Below are positions 1 through 7,524 of a DNA stretch of 14,037 bases, one piece after another. Position 1 is the first letter of the stretch. Every line of letters begins with the position of its first letter. The position numbers and the translations under genes are program-made. Under the pieces are notes generated by a model. That model worked only from the letters and a program-made list of their open reading frames with translations, was not told the DNA's origin and ran no database searches. The stretch covers positions 1 through 14,037 of the forward strand of contig NW_025955698.1 in assembly GCF_022376445.1 (NCBI RefSeq), read 5' to 3'. The stretch comes from Fomitopsis serialis. Taxonomy: Eukaryota; Basidiomycota; Agaricomycetes; Polyporales; Fomitopsidaceae.

Positions 1-399
1 CCTCCCACATAGGCCCGGACAGTACGTATATCGCTTATTTTGGGCTATCTGGTCAGTGCCGTTCCCTCCGAGCACATTGACAGCCTTCGCTATTCCTTCC
101 GATACCCCATCTCTACTGTACTTGATGGACTTCGCGCGATTTCGCATTACTTACCATATATAGCAGTACCTACTATTAGTCAGCTTCGGCGGATACAGTG
201 CCACGAAGACTTGTACATACCTTAGTTCTCCCCCTCCGAATCTAGGCAACTACGAGCACAGCTCGTCTCACTGCTATCACATTTTCTGGATTGGGGGGCA
301 TCTCCCCGAGTTGGTCATTAGCGACCTAGTCGGGCCATCGAGAATCATTCGGACGGAAGCAGTGCCACGTAGTTGGGGCAACACCAGTACTACGAGATC
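1..399. other. No supported gene
   Basis: I find no recognisable coding, RNA or mobile-element feature on either strand. The only repeated scrap is CAGTGCCACG at about 200 and 359. The stretch may be 3' flanking sequence of the large minus-strand gene. Confidence 0.4.
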
Positions 400-750
400 A
401 GGGCAAGTCGGAGGGAGTACAGGTTAGGCCAAGGACTCGCGGAACGAGCTTAGGAACCAGCGGAAGAAGAATACGAACCAGCGGAAGGAAGACAGGATCC
501 AGCAAAACGAGGACAGCGACCTGCGGAACGAGCTTAGCGACTAAGGAACAGAGCTGGCCTACTCCGCAACGAGCCGAGCGACTACGAGAGTTCAGAATAG
601 GACGTCGGAACGGGTACAAGGAGATAGAACGAGAACGAGAACACGGAACGAGCACGAGATTGAACGCGGTACGACTCAGAGCCGTTGACTGGAAGCGAGG
701 TTGAGGATACGAAGCACGGAAGAGGCGAGGGAGCAGCGGAACGAGTCAGG
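400..750. repeat. Degenerate purine-rich repeat region
   Basis: GCGGAACGAGCTTA occurs at 439-452 and 523-536, and GGAACGAG recurs near 441, 525, 634 and 737. AACCAGCGGAAG occurs twice (about 455 and 476). The plus strand is rich in GGAA, GAACGA and GAAGA. A minus-strand frame through it (398-655) encodes Leu-Val-Pro repeats such as PLVPKLVPRVL. I take this as a by-product of the repeat, or possibly a divergent 3' part or UTR of the large gene. Confidence 0.5.
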
Positions 751-838
751 ACTCAGGATGACAGCTGTAGACGAGGCCTGGAGGACCGAGGATAGGGACA
801 GCGAGCCAGAGGTTTGGCAACGAGGTCCGTCTTTGGCA

Positions 839-1778
839 CTACTCCCCTCCGAGATGCATATTCCCCGTTTCGACACACCCTCCCTTCATCCTGGAAGCCA
901 TGGATTGGCCCGCCCTCGAACATCGCGCCCGGGGTACTACACTCCCGAGCCACACAACGCGCACGGTCACATCCCTGTGCGTACGGCGGTCGGCATTGAT
1001 TGCGGGATGAGTATCGCCGCGATGTTGAGGTGGACGCGATGTGTCCAACCTGAAGGTTGTCGACGTAGGCTTGGTTATCGAGTACGACGAGGTCAATACA
1101 TCCAGCAGTTTGGGTGTACTGTGCCTCGTCGGCTGCTCGACGACTCGCCCAGTCGACGTGGAGGTTGACGGAGTGCGCACGCACGAGATCGTATCTTCGT
1201 ACGTGCGGCGCGTACCCGACACATACCGACTCGACGTAGGTGCATTGAGGTCAAGCTTGCGTTTGAGCAGCTCTTCGCCATTGAGGCGGCTTGTACTGGA
1301 CGCCGAGACCTTGGTGGTCCGTGCGTCAGGCGACAGTTCTGATTGCAGAACTATAGACGGGGCTTCGTGCTTGCACCGATCTTCATCATCAGCACGGCCT
1401 GCGATGGACGCTGAGTCCTTGCTGGTCCGTGCGCCAGGTGGAATGTCCAGCTGCAGGACCGTCGACAGGCCTTCCGAGCATGGCGAAGCCAGTACATCTA
1501 GAGATCTGGATGTACTGCACTTCACGTCTTCCTGCTCGTCCTGGTTGACGGTGCCGAGCGTGCACGTTGTCGATGTTGAAGCGGCAATTGAGGTCGACGA
1601 GCCTGTCGACGAGCTTATGAGCACGTCGATAGTGGCGTCGCCGATGCCGGTCGTCTCGTCGGTGGAGATGGACTTGAACACACGCGAGGTCGATTCCTCG
1701 TACGTGCGGCCGGTATCCGATGTGTAGCAACTCGACGCAGACACGTCGAGGTCGGCCTTGCGTAAGCTTGGGTCTTTT
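839..1778 (-). CDS. C-terminal segment of the repeat protein, in a shifted frame
   Basis: From about 1778 the repeat character moves to a second minus-strand frame (KADLDV, then SASSCYTSDTGRTYEESTS) and stays open to a stop at 839. It contains the same motifs as the upstream part: RRTYEDTIS resembles RTHEESTS in the main frame, and SRSLDVLAS and PKLLDVLTSS match SNSKDVLTSS. The main frame after this point loses repeat character and turns Arg/Pro-rich. Adding one base to the run of four at plus-strand 1775-1778 joins the frames as N-E-K-D-P-S-L-R-K. The last 60-80 codons before 839 no longer look repetitive, so the true C-terminus is uncertain and another shift is possible. Confidence 0.5.
1490..1517. 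repeat. Palindrome CAGTACATC / GATGTACTG
   Basis: Perfect 9-bp arms at 1490-1498 and 1509-1517 with a 10-nt loop. The minus strand reads STSRSLDVL. Confidence 0.75.
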
Positions 1779-4700
1779 CATTGACACGGCCTGCAAGGGA
1801 CGTAAAGTCCTTGCGGGTCCGTGTGCCAGATGTTGTCGAAGCGGATGCGGACAGCGATGTTGATGAACTGGTCGATGTGCTTCTGAGCGCGTCGACCACG
1901 TCATCGTTGCGTGTGTTGACCTCGCCGTGTACAGTGAGCAAGGGGCTCGCCGTACTCGACGATGGTGTCTTGACAGCGTAGGAGGACGCGCCGGACATGT
2001 GCGATCGCATGCCGATGGCGTCGCTTGACGGGGCGTTGACCGAGAGGAGCTTGTGCCTTGACGAGCTAGGCGTGGCCAACGTGCTTCTGAATACGTCGGC
2101 GACGGCCTGGTCGCAAGGTTCGAACTCGTCGTGTACGCAGAACGACGAGCTCAACGTAGGCGACGGTCGTGTCTTCATGATTGAATGGGATGCGCCGGTC
2201 GTGCTTGATTGCACACCGATCGCATCGCGGGGCGCGGTCTCCGATATGTAGGTTGACGTACTGTGCACGCACAAGGTCGAGTACACAGCAGACGTGCTCG
2301 GTACGCTCTTGCATGCGTCCGACAGGTAGCTGTTGTCGCGCGTAGGACCCACGATAAGCGGCGAGCTCATCGTGTAATACCCAAGCTGCAGCGTTGGAGA
2401 CGAGGTCGATGTGCTGGGCTTGCACGTCGTCGGCACAGCAGCAGTCTCCGACGTAGGCGGACCCATCGACATGCTTCTGAGCGCGTCGATGGGGGTACCG
2501 CCAATGTCGGAGGTCTTGACGGCGGAAGCAGACGCCTGAGAGTGTACACCACACGCATTGCTGTGGCCATTGGTCTCACCGAGTGCGTTGAGCGACGAGC
2601 TCTGCGTGTTCGATGGACCTGTCTTGACAGCCTGCGTGGGCGAATCTGCCTTTTGCATTGTCGAAGTAGTAGCAGAGATCGATGCGGATGAGTCGATCGA
2701 CGTGCTCAAGGGTACGTCGATGGCGACATCATCGCGAACGTTGGCCTCGCCGTGTACGGTGAGCGAGGTGCTCGCCGTACGAGACGAGTATGTCTTGCTT
2801 GAGAAATATGTACCGCGCACGTCCGAGGTCGACTCCTCGTGCGTGCGGCAGGTATCCGACTGATGAGAAGCTGGTACTTCCTCCTCCGACTTGGGTGCAG
2901 ACCGTTTTGGGTCTTGCTCGTCGATCGAGGAATCCTGCGCCTGCGAGGTCGGCTCCTGGTGTGCGTGGACTGGGGCTTGATCGCGTAATGCGGGCGGCCT
3001 GTACCGCTCGTACGAGCTCGAACGATACGGCTCGTTTTGCGCACGAGTCACGGTACTGGAGGATGGGGCTGCCGACGAAGTCAGTACATCCTTCGAGTTG
3101 GATGTACTGTCCTTCGCTGAGCACTCGTCCATCGTAGTCGGATCCTTGATGCTGGACGACACGGCCAGCGTCGACTCGGGAGACTTACATTCCGTTGACA
3201 TTGAGGCAGTCAACATGCTTCTGAACGCGTCGACTGCAGCCTTGTCACCGGTGTTGATCTCGCCGGATACGTTGAGCAACGAGCTCTCCGTATGCGGTGA
3301 TGTCTTGAAGACAGGTGTGGGCGAGTCTGCCTCTCGCGATGTCGAACCAGTGGCAGACGTCAATGCGGATGAGCCGATCGACGTGCTCAAAGGTACGTCG
3401 ATGGCGGCATCATCGCAAGCGTTGGGCTCGCTATGTACGGTGAGCGAGAGACTCGCCGTACTCGACGAGTATGCCTTGACCATGGTGTCGGACGCGTCGG
3501 TCGTGTTGGATCGTACGCCGATCGCGTCGCTGGACCAAGTCTTGGCGATGTTCTTGTACCTTGACGAAGGAGGCGTCGTCGACGTGCTTCTGAGTACGTC
3601 GACGATGACCTGGTCATGGTTGTGAGTCTCAGTCTTGGAGGCGGAGGTGGATGTGCCAAACGTGCTCGATCGCACGCTGGTCGCATCGCTGGACGCAGCG
3701 AGCCTCACAGATACACCAGGTACCGACGAACTGATCGACGTGCTTTTCTGTACGTCCATCGGAGTCCGTCGTGTAGTACCTGTATATCTCGTGTCTTGAG
3801 ACTCGTAATGAGAACCGTGGGCGGTCCCTTCCCCCTCCTCCGAAGTTGGAAAAAGAAAAGGAATAATACAGTGTACGTCGAGCGAGCTGTTGCTCGACGT
3901 ACCCAGTACATGAGGTTTGAAATACGCGGCGAGCACGTTAGGGCGTGCGTTGCACGCGTTGCTAGGCTCATCGACAGTGAGCGCGTCAAGCCTCGAGCTC
4001 GGCGTGCTCTCTGTACGAAGAGCAAGTGTTGTAGTAAATGAAGAAAACGCGTCGATCGTGCTAGTCTGCACATCGAACACGTCGTGCGTCGTGACGCCGC
4101 TGAGCTCGTTAGCCAGCGCGTCGCACGCGTTACGACACTCGACGGCGACCAGTACATCGAACCTGGAGCTCGACATACTTGTCGCACGAAGAGTGGATGT
4201 TGCAATTGAAGGATGAGACGCGCCGGTCGTGCTTGGCGGCATGCCGGACACGTCGTGCATCGTGACGGCGCTGAGTTCGCTAGCCAGGCCGTTACGAGGG
4301 ACTGCTACCCATGTAGGGTCACGAATGGATGGTGCCGCGAGCTCAAGGCTCGTGGTACTATCCACTGGCTTGGGCAGCAGACGCATAGCCGTTGAAACGG
4401 GAGTCCGACTATCACAGACAGTGGGTGCATCGAGCCTCAAGCTCGTTGTACTCCCTGCGTAACGCGCGGATGTTGCTATGAAAGGATAAGAATTAGAAGT
4501 AAAAGACGCGTCGGTCATGCTCGATTGCATGCCGAACACGTCGTGCGTTGTGACGCCGCTGAGCTCGTTAGCCAGCGCGTCGAACGGATACGGTGGCTCC
4601 GTGAGGTCGCCAACACCGGGTGCAGCGAGCTCAATGCTCGTTGTACCATGCGTTGGTGTGGGCACCGGACGTGAAAACGTCGAGATGGAATCTTGAGGAA

Positions 4701-5832
4701 TCGCGGCGAACACGCTTGACGGTGCATCGCGCGCGTCCCAAGACTCGGCTGCGTGCACGTCGGGCGGAGGGCTCGACGTACGCATAGCGCGAAATGGTAG
4801 AGAAGAAGAAAAGGACGACCCGGTAGATCTAGCGTGTTCTCCGGGCGCGTCGCTACGCCAAGTAGGGGCGTGCTGGATGGCGATGAGCGCGGACGGAAGT
4901 GCGTCGCTCGCATCCAGAAAGAAAGCATCGGGGGATACATCGAGCGACAGGCTCGACGTATCCGCCGCGTGCGGTGGTAAGGAAACAGAAGGAGACGGCC
5001 TGGCAGAGCTCGACGACTCTCCAGACGCGCCGTTTCGCGAGGTATGAGCAGCAGGCACACTTGTAGTGCTACTGCACAGGCCCAGTACCCGGTCTTCAAC
5101 GTCGGAGGGACACGCAACGTACTCAATGTTCGTTGTGTTGTCTCCCAACGCGGGCACTGCGGCTGGTGACGTGCGTACCGGGTGCACCTTTGCAGGGTGT
5201 ACCTCGGGGCCGTCGCTCGCGCATGAGAGGTCGGCGAGCGCGCCGGGTACGTTTGCGAGTACGCCGGGCGCAGCGTCGTCCTCGTCGACAACCTGTACAT
5301 CGAGTAGTAGGCTCGATGTACACGCTGTGCAGCGGTTCGTAGAAGGACGGGGTACGTCAGACGTGCAGCAATGTACGTCCGACGGGCTACCCTGCAGAAT
5401 GTCGGGTACGACGCTGAAGTCGTCCCAGGAGACGGATGTTCCGTCTTCGTGGCCAGCAGAGCTCACGACAGACTTCCTGTTCGTCGTTACGCCTGCTGGC
5501 GCGGGCAGTGGCGATGGAACGGGCACGTCGGACGCGCAGCTCTGTGCGTCTGCCGTGGTACCGTCCAAGGCGGTGGGTACGACGTATGAGTCATCCCGGA
5601 AAGCGGAGGTGCCGTCTTGGTGACCAGCAGGACGCACGACGAGCTTCTCGTTCGTCGATACGCCTGCTGGCGCGGGCACTGGGAGCGGAGGCGGCGAGGC
5701 AGGGACGGCCAGCGAAGGCGTACCTGCGGTCTTCGAGCCTTCGTGCTCGTCTTGTCTACTCGCCCCGCACCCTTCCCCCTCCTCTCTCTTTCCCTCCTTC
5801 TTCTCCTCCTTCTTTGGCTTCCCTCGCGTCGC
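1615..5832 (-). CDS. Long Ser/Thr/Asp-rich tandem-repeat reading frame (over 1,350 codons)
   Basis: A single minus-strand frame stays open for about 4.2 kb to the TAA/TGA-type stop at 1617-1615. Within the repeat part, the codon at 5679 is GTG and the first true ATG is only near 4785, about 300 codons in. Translation must therefore begin upstream, in agreement with a start at 7107. Composition is Ser, Thr, Ala, Asp and Val with very few aromatics. It has no signal peptide or clear membrane span. Repeats include a 57-codon tandem pair (PAPAGVSTNEK / PAPAGVTTNRK) and units carrying TSSxxxLDV, ANELSGVTTHDV, and SSDAIGxRS...VHGE...DVLRSTS. Copy spacings are multiples of three (171, 288, 459 and 681 nt), so the frame has been kept during duplication and divergence. 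Function unknown; probably a disordered, possibly cell-wall or nuclear scaffold-like protein, with no direct evidence for either. Confidence 0.6.
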   Translation of the reverse strand, partial: ATRGKPKKEEKKEGKREEGEGCGASRQDEHEGSKTAGTPSLAVPASPPPLPVPAPAGVSTNEKLVVRPAGHQDGTSAFRDDSYVVPTALDGTTADAQSCASDVPVPSPLPAPAGVTTNRKSVVSSAGHEDGTSVSWDDFSVVPDILQGSPSDVHCCTSDVPRPSTNRCTACTSSLLLDVQVVDEDDAAPGVLANVPGALADLSCASDGPEVHPAKVHPVRTSPAAVPALGDNTTNIEYVACPSDVEDRVLGLCSSTTSVPAAHTSRNGASGESSSSARPSPSVSLPPHAADTSSLSLDVSPDAFFLDASDALPSALIAIQHAPTWRSDAPGEHARSTGSSFSSSLPFRAMRTSSPPPDVHAAESWDARDAPSSVFAAIPQDSISTFSRPVPTPTHGTTSIELAAPGVGDLTEPPYPFDALANELSGVTTHDVFGMQSSMTDASFTSNSYPFIATSARYAGSTTSLRLDAPTVCDSRTPVSTAMRLLPKPVDSTTSLELAAPSIRDPTWVAVPRNGLASELSAVTMHDVSGMPPSTTGASHPSIATSTLRATSMSSSRFDVLVAVECRNACDALANELSGVTTHDVFDVQTSTIDAFSSFTTTLALRTESTPSSRLDALTVDEPSNACNARPNVLAAYFKPHVLGTSSNSSLDVHCIIPFLFPTSEEGEGTAHGSHYESQDTRYTGTTRRTPMDVQKSTSISSSVPGVSVRLAASSDATSVRSSTFGTSTSASKTETHNHDQVIVDVLRSTSTTPPSSRYKNIAKTWSSDAIGVRSNTTDASDTMVKAYSSSTASLSLTVHSEPNACDDAAIDVPLSTSIGSSALTSATGSTSREADSPTPVFKTSPHTESSLLNVSGEINTGDKAAVDAFRSMLTASMSTECKSPESTLAVSSSIKDPTTMDECSAKDSTSNSKDVLTSSAAPSSSTVTRAQNEPYRSSSYERYRPPALRDQAPVHAHQEPTSQAQDSSIDEQDPKRSAPKSEEEVPASHQSDTCRTHEESTSDVRGTYFSSKTYSSRTASTSLTVHGEANVRDDVAIDVPLSTSIDSSASISATTSTMQKADSPTQAVKTGPSNTQSSSLNALGETNGHSNACGVHSQASASAVKTSDIGGTPIDALRSMSMGPPTSETAAVPTTCKPSTSTSSPTLQLGYYTMSSPLIVGPTRDNSYLSDACKSVPSTSAVYSTLCVHSTSTYISETAPRDAIGVQSSTTGASHSIMKTRPSPTLSSSFCVHDEFEPCDQAVADVFRSTLATPSSSRHKLLSVNAPSSDAIGMRSHMSGASSYAVKTPSSSTASPLLTVHGEVNTRNDDVVDALRSTSTSSSTSLSASASTTSGTRTRKDFTSLAGRVNEKTQAYARPTSTCLRRVATHRIPAARTRNRPRVCSSPSPPTRRPASATPLSTCS
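2625..3481 (-). repeat. Repeat pair of about 175 bp, 681 bp apart
   Basis: Plus-strand 2625-2800 and 3306-3481 align over their length with many substitutions. Both contain ATGCGGATGAG(T/C)CGATCGA and GGTACGTCGATGGCG(A/G)CATC. The 681-nt offset is 227 codons. Both copies read in the same minus-strand frame (DVPLSTSI, SLTVHxExN). Confidence 0.75.
3082..3109. repeat. Palindrome CAGTACATCC / GGATGTACTG
   Basis: Perfect 10-bp arms at 3082-3091 and 3100-3109 with an 8-nt loop. The minus strand reads STSNSKDVL. Confidence 0.8.
3873..3902. repeat. Palindrome GTACGTCGAGC / GCTCGACGTAC
   Basis: Perfect 11-bp arms at 3873-3883 and 3892-3902 with an 8-nt loop. The minus strand reads GTSSNSSLDV. Confidence 0.85.
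4050..4582 (-). repeat. Three diverged copies of an ANELSGVTTHDV-coding unit
   Basis: A segment beginning GTCGTGC(G/A)T on the plus strand occurs at 4081, 4252 and 4540. Spacings of 171 and 288 nt are both multiples of three. The minus strand reads LANELSGVTTHDVF, LASELSAVTMHDVS and LANELSGVTTHDVF. The 4081 and 4540 copies are nearly identical over about 43 nt. Confidence 0.8.
4934..4962. repeat. Palindrome GATACATCGAGC / GCTCGACGTATC
   Basis: 12-bp arms at 4934-4945 and 4951-4962 with one mismatch. In minus-strand RNA the mismatch would be a G-U pair. The loop is 5 nt. The minus strand reads DTSSLSLDVS. Confidence 0.8.
5294..5322. repeat. Palindrome TGTACATCGAG / CTCGATGTACA
   Basis: Perfect 11-bp arms at 5294-5304 and 5312-5322 with a 7-nt loop. 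The minus strand reads CTSSLLLDVQ. Confidence 0.85.
5335..5676 (-). repeat. Two 171-bp (57-codon) tandem repeats
   Basis: The unit starting at 5676 and that starting at 5505 (minus strand) encode similar 57-residue blocks: PAPAGVSTNEKLVV...AGHQDGTS, then PAPAGVTTNRKSVV...AGHEDGTS. Each ends in a Ser/Asp/Val/Pro stretch. The plus-strand anchor GCCTGCTGGCGCGGGCA occurs at 5491 and 5662, exactly 171 nt apart. Confidence 0.85.
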
Positions 5833-6415
5833 GTTTTCTGCGTGCTGCGCGACCTTGTGCTCGGCGCTGGGCTTGCACGCACGTCGTGCGAGTCCTGGGC
5901 CGCGCGGCCTTGTTGCGTATTGCGTGGGTCGCGAAGATCGGGTAGAGTCGCCAGGGTGAGAGATGAGGTGAGGGGATCGAATGAGGTCTCGCGGTTGGAG
6001 TTGGAGGTCCGGGAGAGGAAGGTCGCGCCGGTCTTGTACCGCGCGCAGAGGGGTTGTCGGGCGCTCCTAACTGAACTGTCGGTAGTTCAGCTAGGGAGTC
6101 GCTGACTTCAATTCGCCTGCCCGTTGGGACAGTGCGAGCGCCTTGACAAGAGGTCGGGTGGCCGTGGTGGTTGCCCGAGTCGAGATCGGAGACGAGGTGC
6201 GAGGTGAGGAAGCGGTGGTGGCGGTCGAGAGCTGGGCGCTGGGCGCTAGCGCTGCGAGCGCTCACCGTCGACGCGGGCTCGTGATTCTCAACGCCTCTGG
6301 TGTCGAGCGCGTCGCCGGCCGCGTCGAGCGTGTCGCCGGCTGCGTCAAGCGCGTCGGTGACCGTGTCGAGCGCGTCGGTCGACGCCATTAATATATTTTT
6401 TCTGTCGCGGCTCAT
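5833..6415 (-). CDS. Middle segment of the large minus-strand gene (two frames)
   Basis: From 6415 the frame reads MSRDRKNILMASTDALD, four heptads of the form ALDxxxD, and a His/Asp-rich linker up to about SLAELPTVQLGAPDNP. At GGGG (plus strand 6050-6053) that frame becomes Pro/Arg-rich and looks out of frame. The neighbouring frame instead continues with varied composition (LCARYKTGATFLSR, FDPLTSSLTLATLPDLRDP, RSRSTQK). At TTTT (plus strand 5834-5837) it must move again to join KPKKEEKKEG and the long repeat frame. Both changes are single-base losses in homopolymers. No domain is recognised. Choosing frames by composition is inference. Confidence 0.4.
6300..6383 (-). repeat. Four 21-bp tandem repeats encoding ALDxxxD heptads
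   Basis: Units at 6300-6320, 6321-6341, 6342-6362 and 6363-6383 share G(T/C)GTC(G/A)AGCG(C/T)GTCG. On the minus strand they encode ALDTVTD, ALDAAGD, TLDAAGD and ALDTRGV-like heptads, suggesting a short amphipathic helix. Confidence 0.85.
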
Positions 6416-7107
6416 TTCTGAGCGCGCGACGCGTGTTCTTGCGAGTTCCGACTCGTTCTCGCTGGGCCGGGGATAGTTAGTGTGCCTATCCCTTCCCGGG
6501 CGCGGATACGAGTCGGGTCGGTATTCCGCTCGCTGAGCTCGGGCGCGGGCTCGGCGACGGCGGCGCCGTCGAGCCCAGCGCGTGCACCACTCTTGACTGT
6601 GGTGCCGAGCCTTGTCGGTTGGGCTGGAGCAGGTGGAGACGGAGTCTCCTGGCGGCTCTGAGCAAGCTCGACTTCGGGCGTGAGCTGCTCAGAGCGCGGT
6701 GCACATTCGACCTCGCGGTCGGATGCTACCTGCTCCGTGAGTGCTCCGGCTGAGTTCTCTGGGTCGGAGGACTCAGTCCGGGCGGTCTTCGAGCGGGAAG
6801 ACCTGCTACGGTTGCTGGCCTCGGTCAACGCATTGTCGACCGATTCCAGCAAGTCCGTTTGGAGTTGTTGAGACTCCTCGAGAGCGGAGTTGATCCGCTG
6901 TTGGCTTGCGGCTGCCTCTACGAGGGCAGCCTCCATTCGCTGTTGACTTGCGATGGATTCCGCGAGCACTTCGTTCAGCCGCTCTTGACTCGCGGCGAGC
7001 TTAGCTCGGACTTCCGCGCGCAACGCCTTCAGCCTGCTGCGGGTTCCACTTCGGGACCCGCGGCTGCTGCGCGTGGGCTCGGAAGTGTTGGTTGTCGACT
7101 CGGCCAT
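6412..7107 (-). CDS. N-terminal coiled-coil segment of a large minus-strand Ser/Thr-rich repeat protein
   Basis: The ATG at 7107-7105 sits in a good context (A at -3, G at +4) and opens 231 codons. The start is Ser/Arg-rich (residues 1-30). Residues about 30-95 form a predicted coiled coil with a 14-residue repeat (ASQERLNEVLAESI, ASQQRMEAALVEAA, ASQQRINSALEESQ). A Pro/Ala/Ser/Thr/Glu-rich, probably disordered stretch follows. No homologue is recognised. The frame ends with a TGA that overlaps the ATG of the next frame (ATGA at 6415-6412). One extra A in the AAA run would fuse the two, and this matches the other one-base losses in the window. The segment is therefore probably the N-terminus of the large gene extending down to about 839, rather than a separate 231-residue protein. 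Confidence 0.55.
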   Translation of the reverse strand: MAESTTNTSEPTRSSRGSRSGTRSRLKALRAEVRAKLAASQERLNEVLAESIASQQRMEAALVEAAASQQRINSALEESQQLQTDLLESVDNALTEASNRSRSSRSKTARTESSDPENSAGALTEQVASDREVECAPRSEQLTPEVELAQSRQETPSPPAPAQPTRLGTTVKSGARAGLDGAAVAEPAPELSERNTDPTRIRAREGIGTLTIPGPARTSRNSQEHASRAQK

Positions 7108-7245
7108 ATTCTTGAGATATTGCGAGGTCGACTAGAGTGTTTCAAAAAGCATAGATTTCGAGTTTGAGTTCGAAGTTTCGAGAGTTTGTTGCCAGTAGAG
7201 TTCCCCAGAGTAGAAGTCTGAGAAGTTCAGAGGAGCGTAAAAATA
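7108..7245 (-). promoter_or_regulatory. Presumed promoter/5' leader of the large minus-strand gene
   Basis: 138 nt upstream of the 7107 ATG with no coding signal. On the minus strand it is pyrimidine-rich with an AT-rich TATTTTTACG at about 7236-7245. The CGA/TTT-rich stretch at 7155-7190 is internally repetitive. If 7246-7523 is an LTR, it may have supplied or disrupted this promoter. Confidence 0.3.
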
Positions 7246-7523
7246 TGTAACGACCCAGTTCACACCCGCAGATACGCTGTATCCAATCTCTATTCAAGAG
7301 AAGTCTACAGACTATGTGTATCGTTAGGCAGTGATTAAAGGGTAGTTGGAGACTACAGGAAGTGCGCTGGCGCGCCATACGAGGGGAGTACAAACATAAG
7401 CAAACAGCATATAGATAAGATATCCCATATCGGGTAGGTTGTGATGACATCCAAATAGGCCCGTTACAGCTAGGCATGAGAGCACGAAGAGCTGACTGTT
7501 GTGACACGACTCACCGTCTAACA
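7246..7523. mobile_element. Possible solo LTR or LTR fragment (TGTAACGACCC ... CTAACA)
   Basis: A 278-nt non-coding segment starts TGTAACGACCC and ends CGTCTAACA. This gives TG...CA ends with a short imperfect inverted terminus (TGTAA/TAACA). A TATA-like CATATAGATAAG (about 7408-7419) and CCAAATAGGCCCG lie inside. These are typical of Ty3/gypsy-like LTRs, and the next base leads into the DUF6589-like coding exon. No target duplication is visible (AAATA left, GACGA right) and no second copy exists in the window. The alternative is that CTAACAG at 7518-7524 is an intron acceptor. In that case GTAGGT at 7434 with CTGAC at about 7492 could form a 91-nt intron, but the sequence before 7434 does not look like the missing domain. 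Confidence 0.35.
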
Positions 7524-7524
7524 G

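Noticed and set aside
1..30. ACATAGGCCCGGACAGTAC at the left edge resembling AAATAGGCCCGTTACAGC of the possible LTR
   Set aside because: The similarity stops after about 15 bases and no other LTR portion is present, so a second LTR copy is not supported.
1041..3625. Long plus-strand open frames antisense to the repeat gene (1041-1727, 3098-3625 and others)
   Set aside because: They mirror the Ser/Asp/Val codon use of the minus-strand repeats, which rarely creates stops on the other strand. They are far shorter than the minus frame and lack their own conserved motifs or start context.
4515..5300. 261-codon minus-strand frame overlapping the repeat frame
   Set aside because: Arg/Pro/Cys-rich composition typical of a shifted frame. 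The overlapping frame keeps the conserved repeat peptides across the same bases.
6412..6415. ATGA stop-start overlap as translational coupling of two cistrons
   Set aside because: Coupled cistrons are not expected in a fungal nuclear gene. One extra A in the adjacent run fuses the frames, in line with ten other one-base losses in the window.
839..7523. The minus-strand repeat gene as the internal region of an LTR retrotransposon
   Set aside because: No protease, reverse transcriptase, RNase H, integrase or zinc-knuckle motif was found, no clear primer-binding site follows the possible LTR, and no second LTR is in the window.
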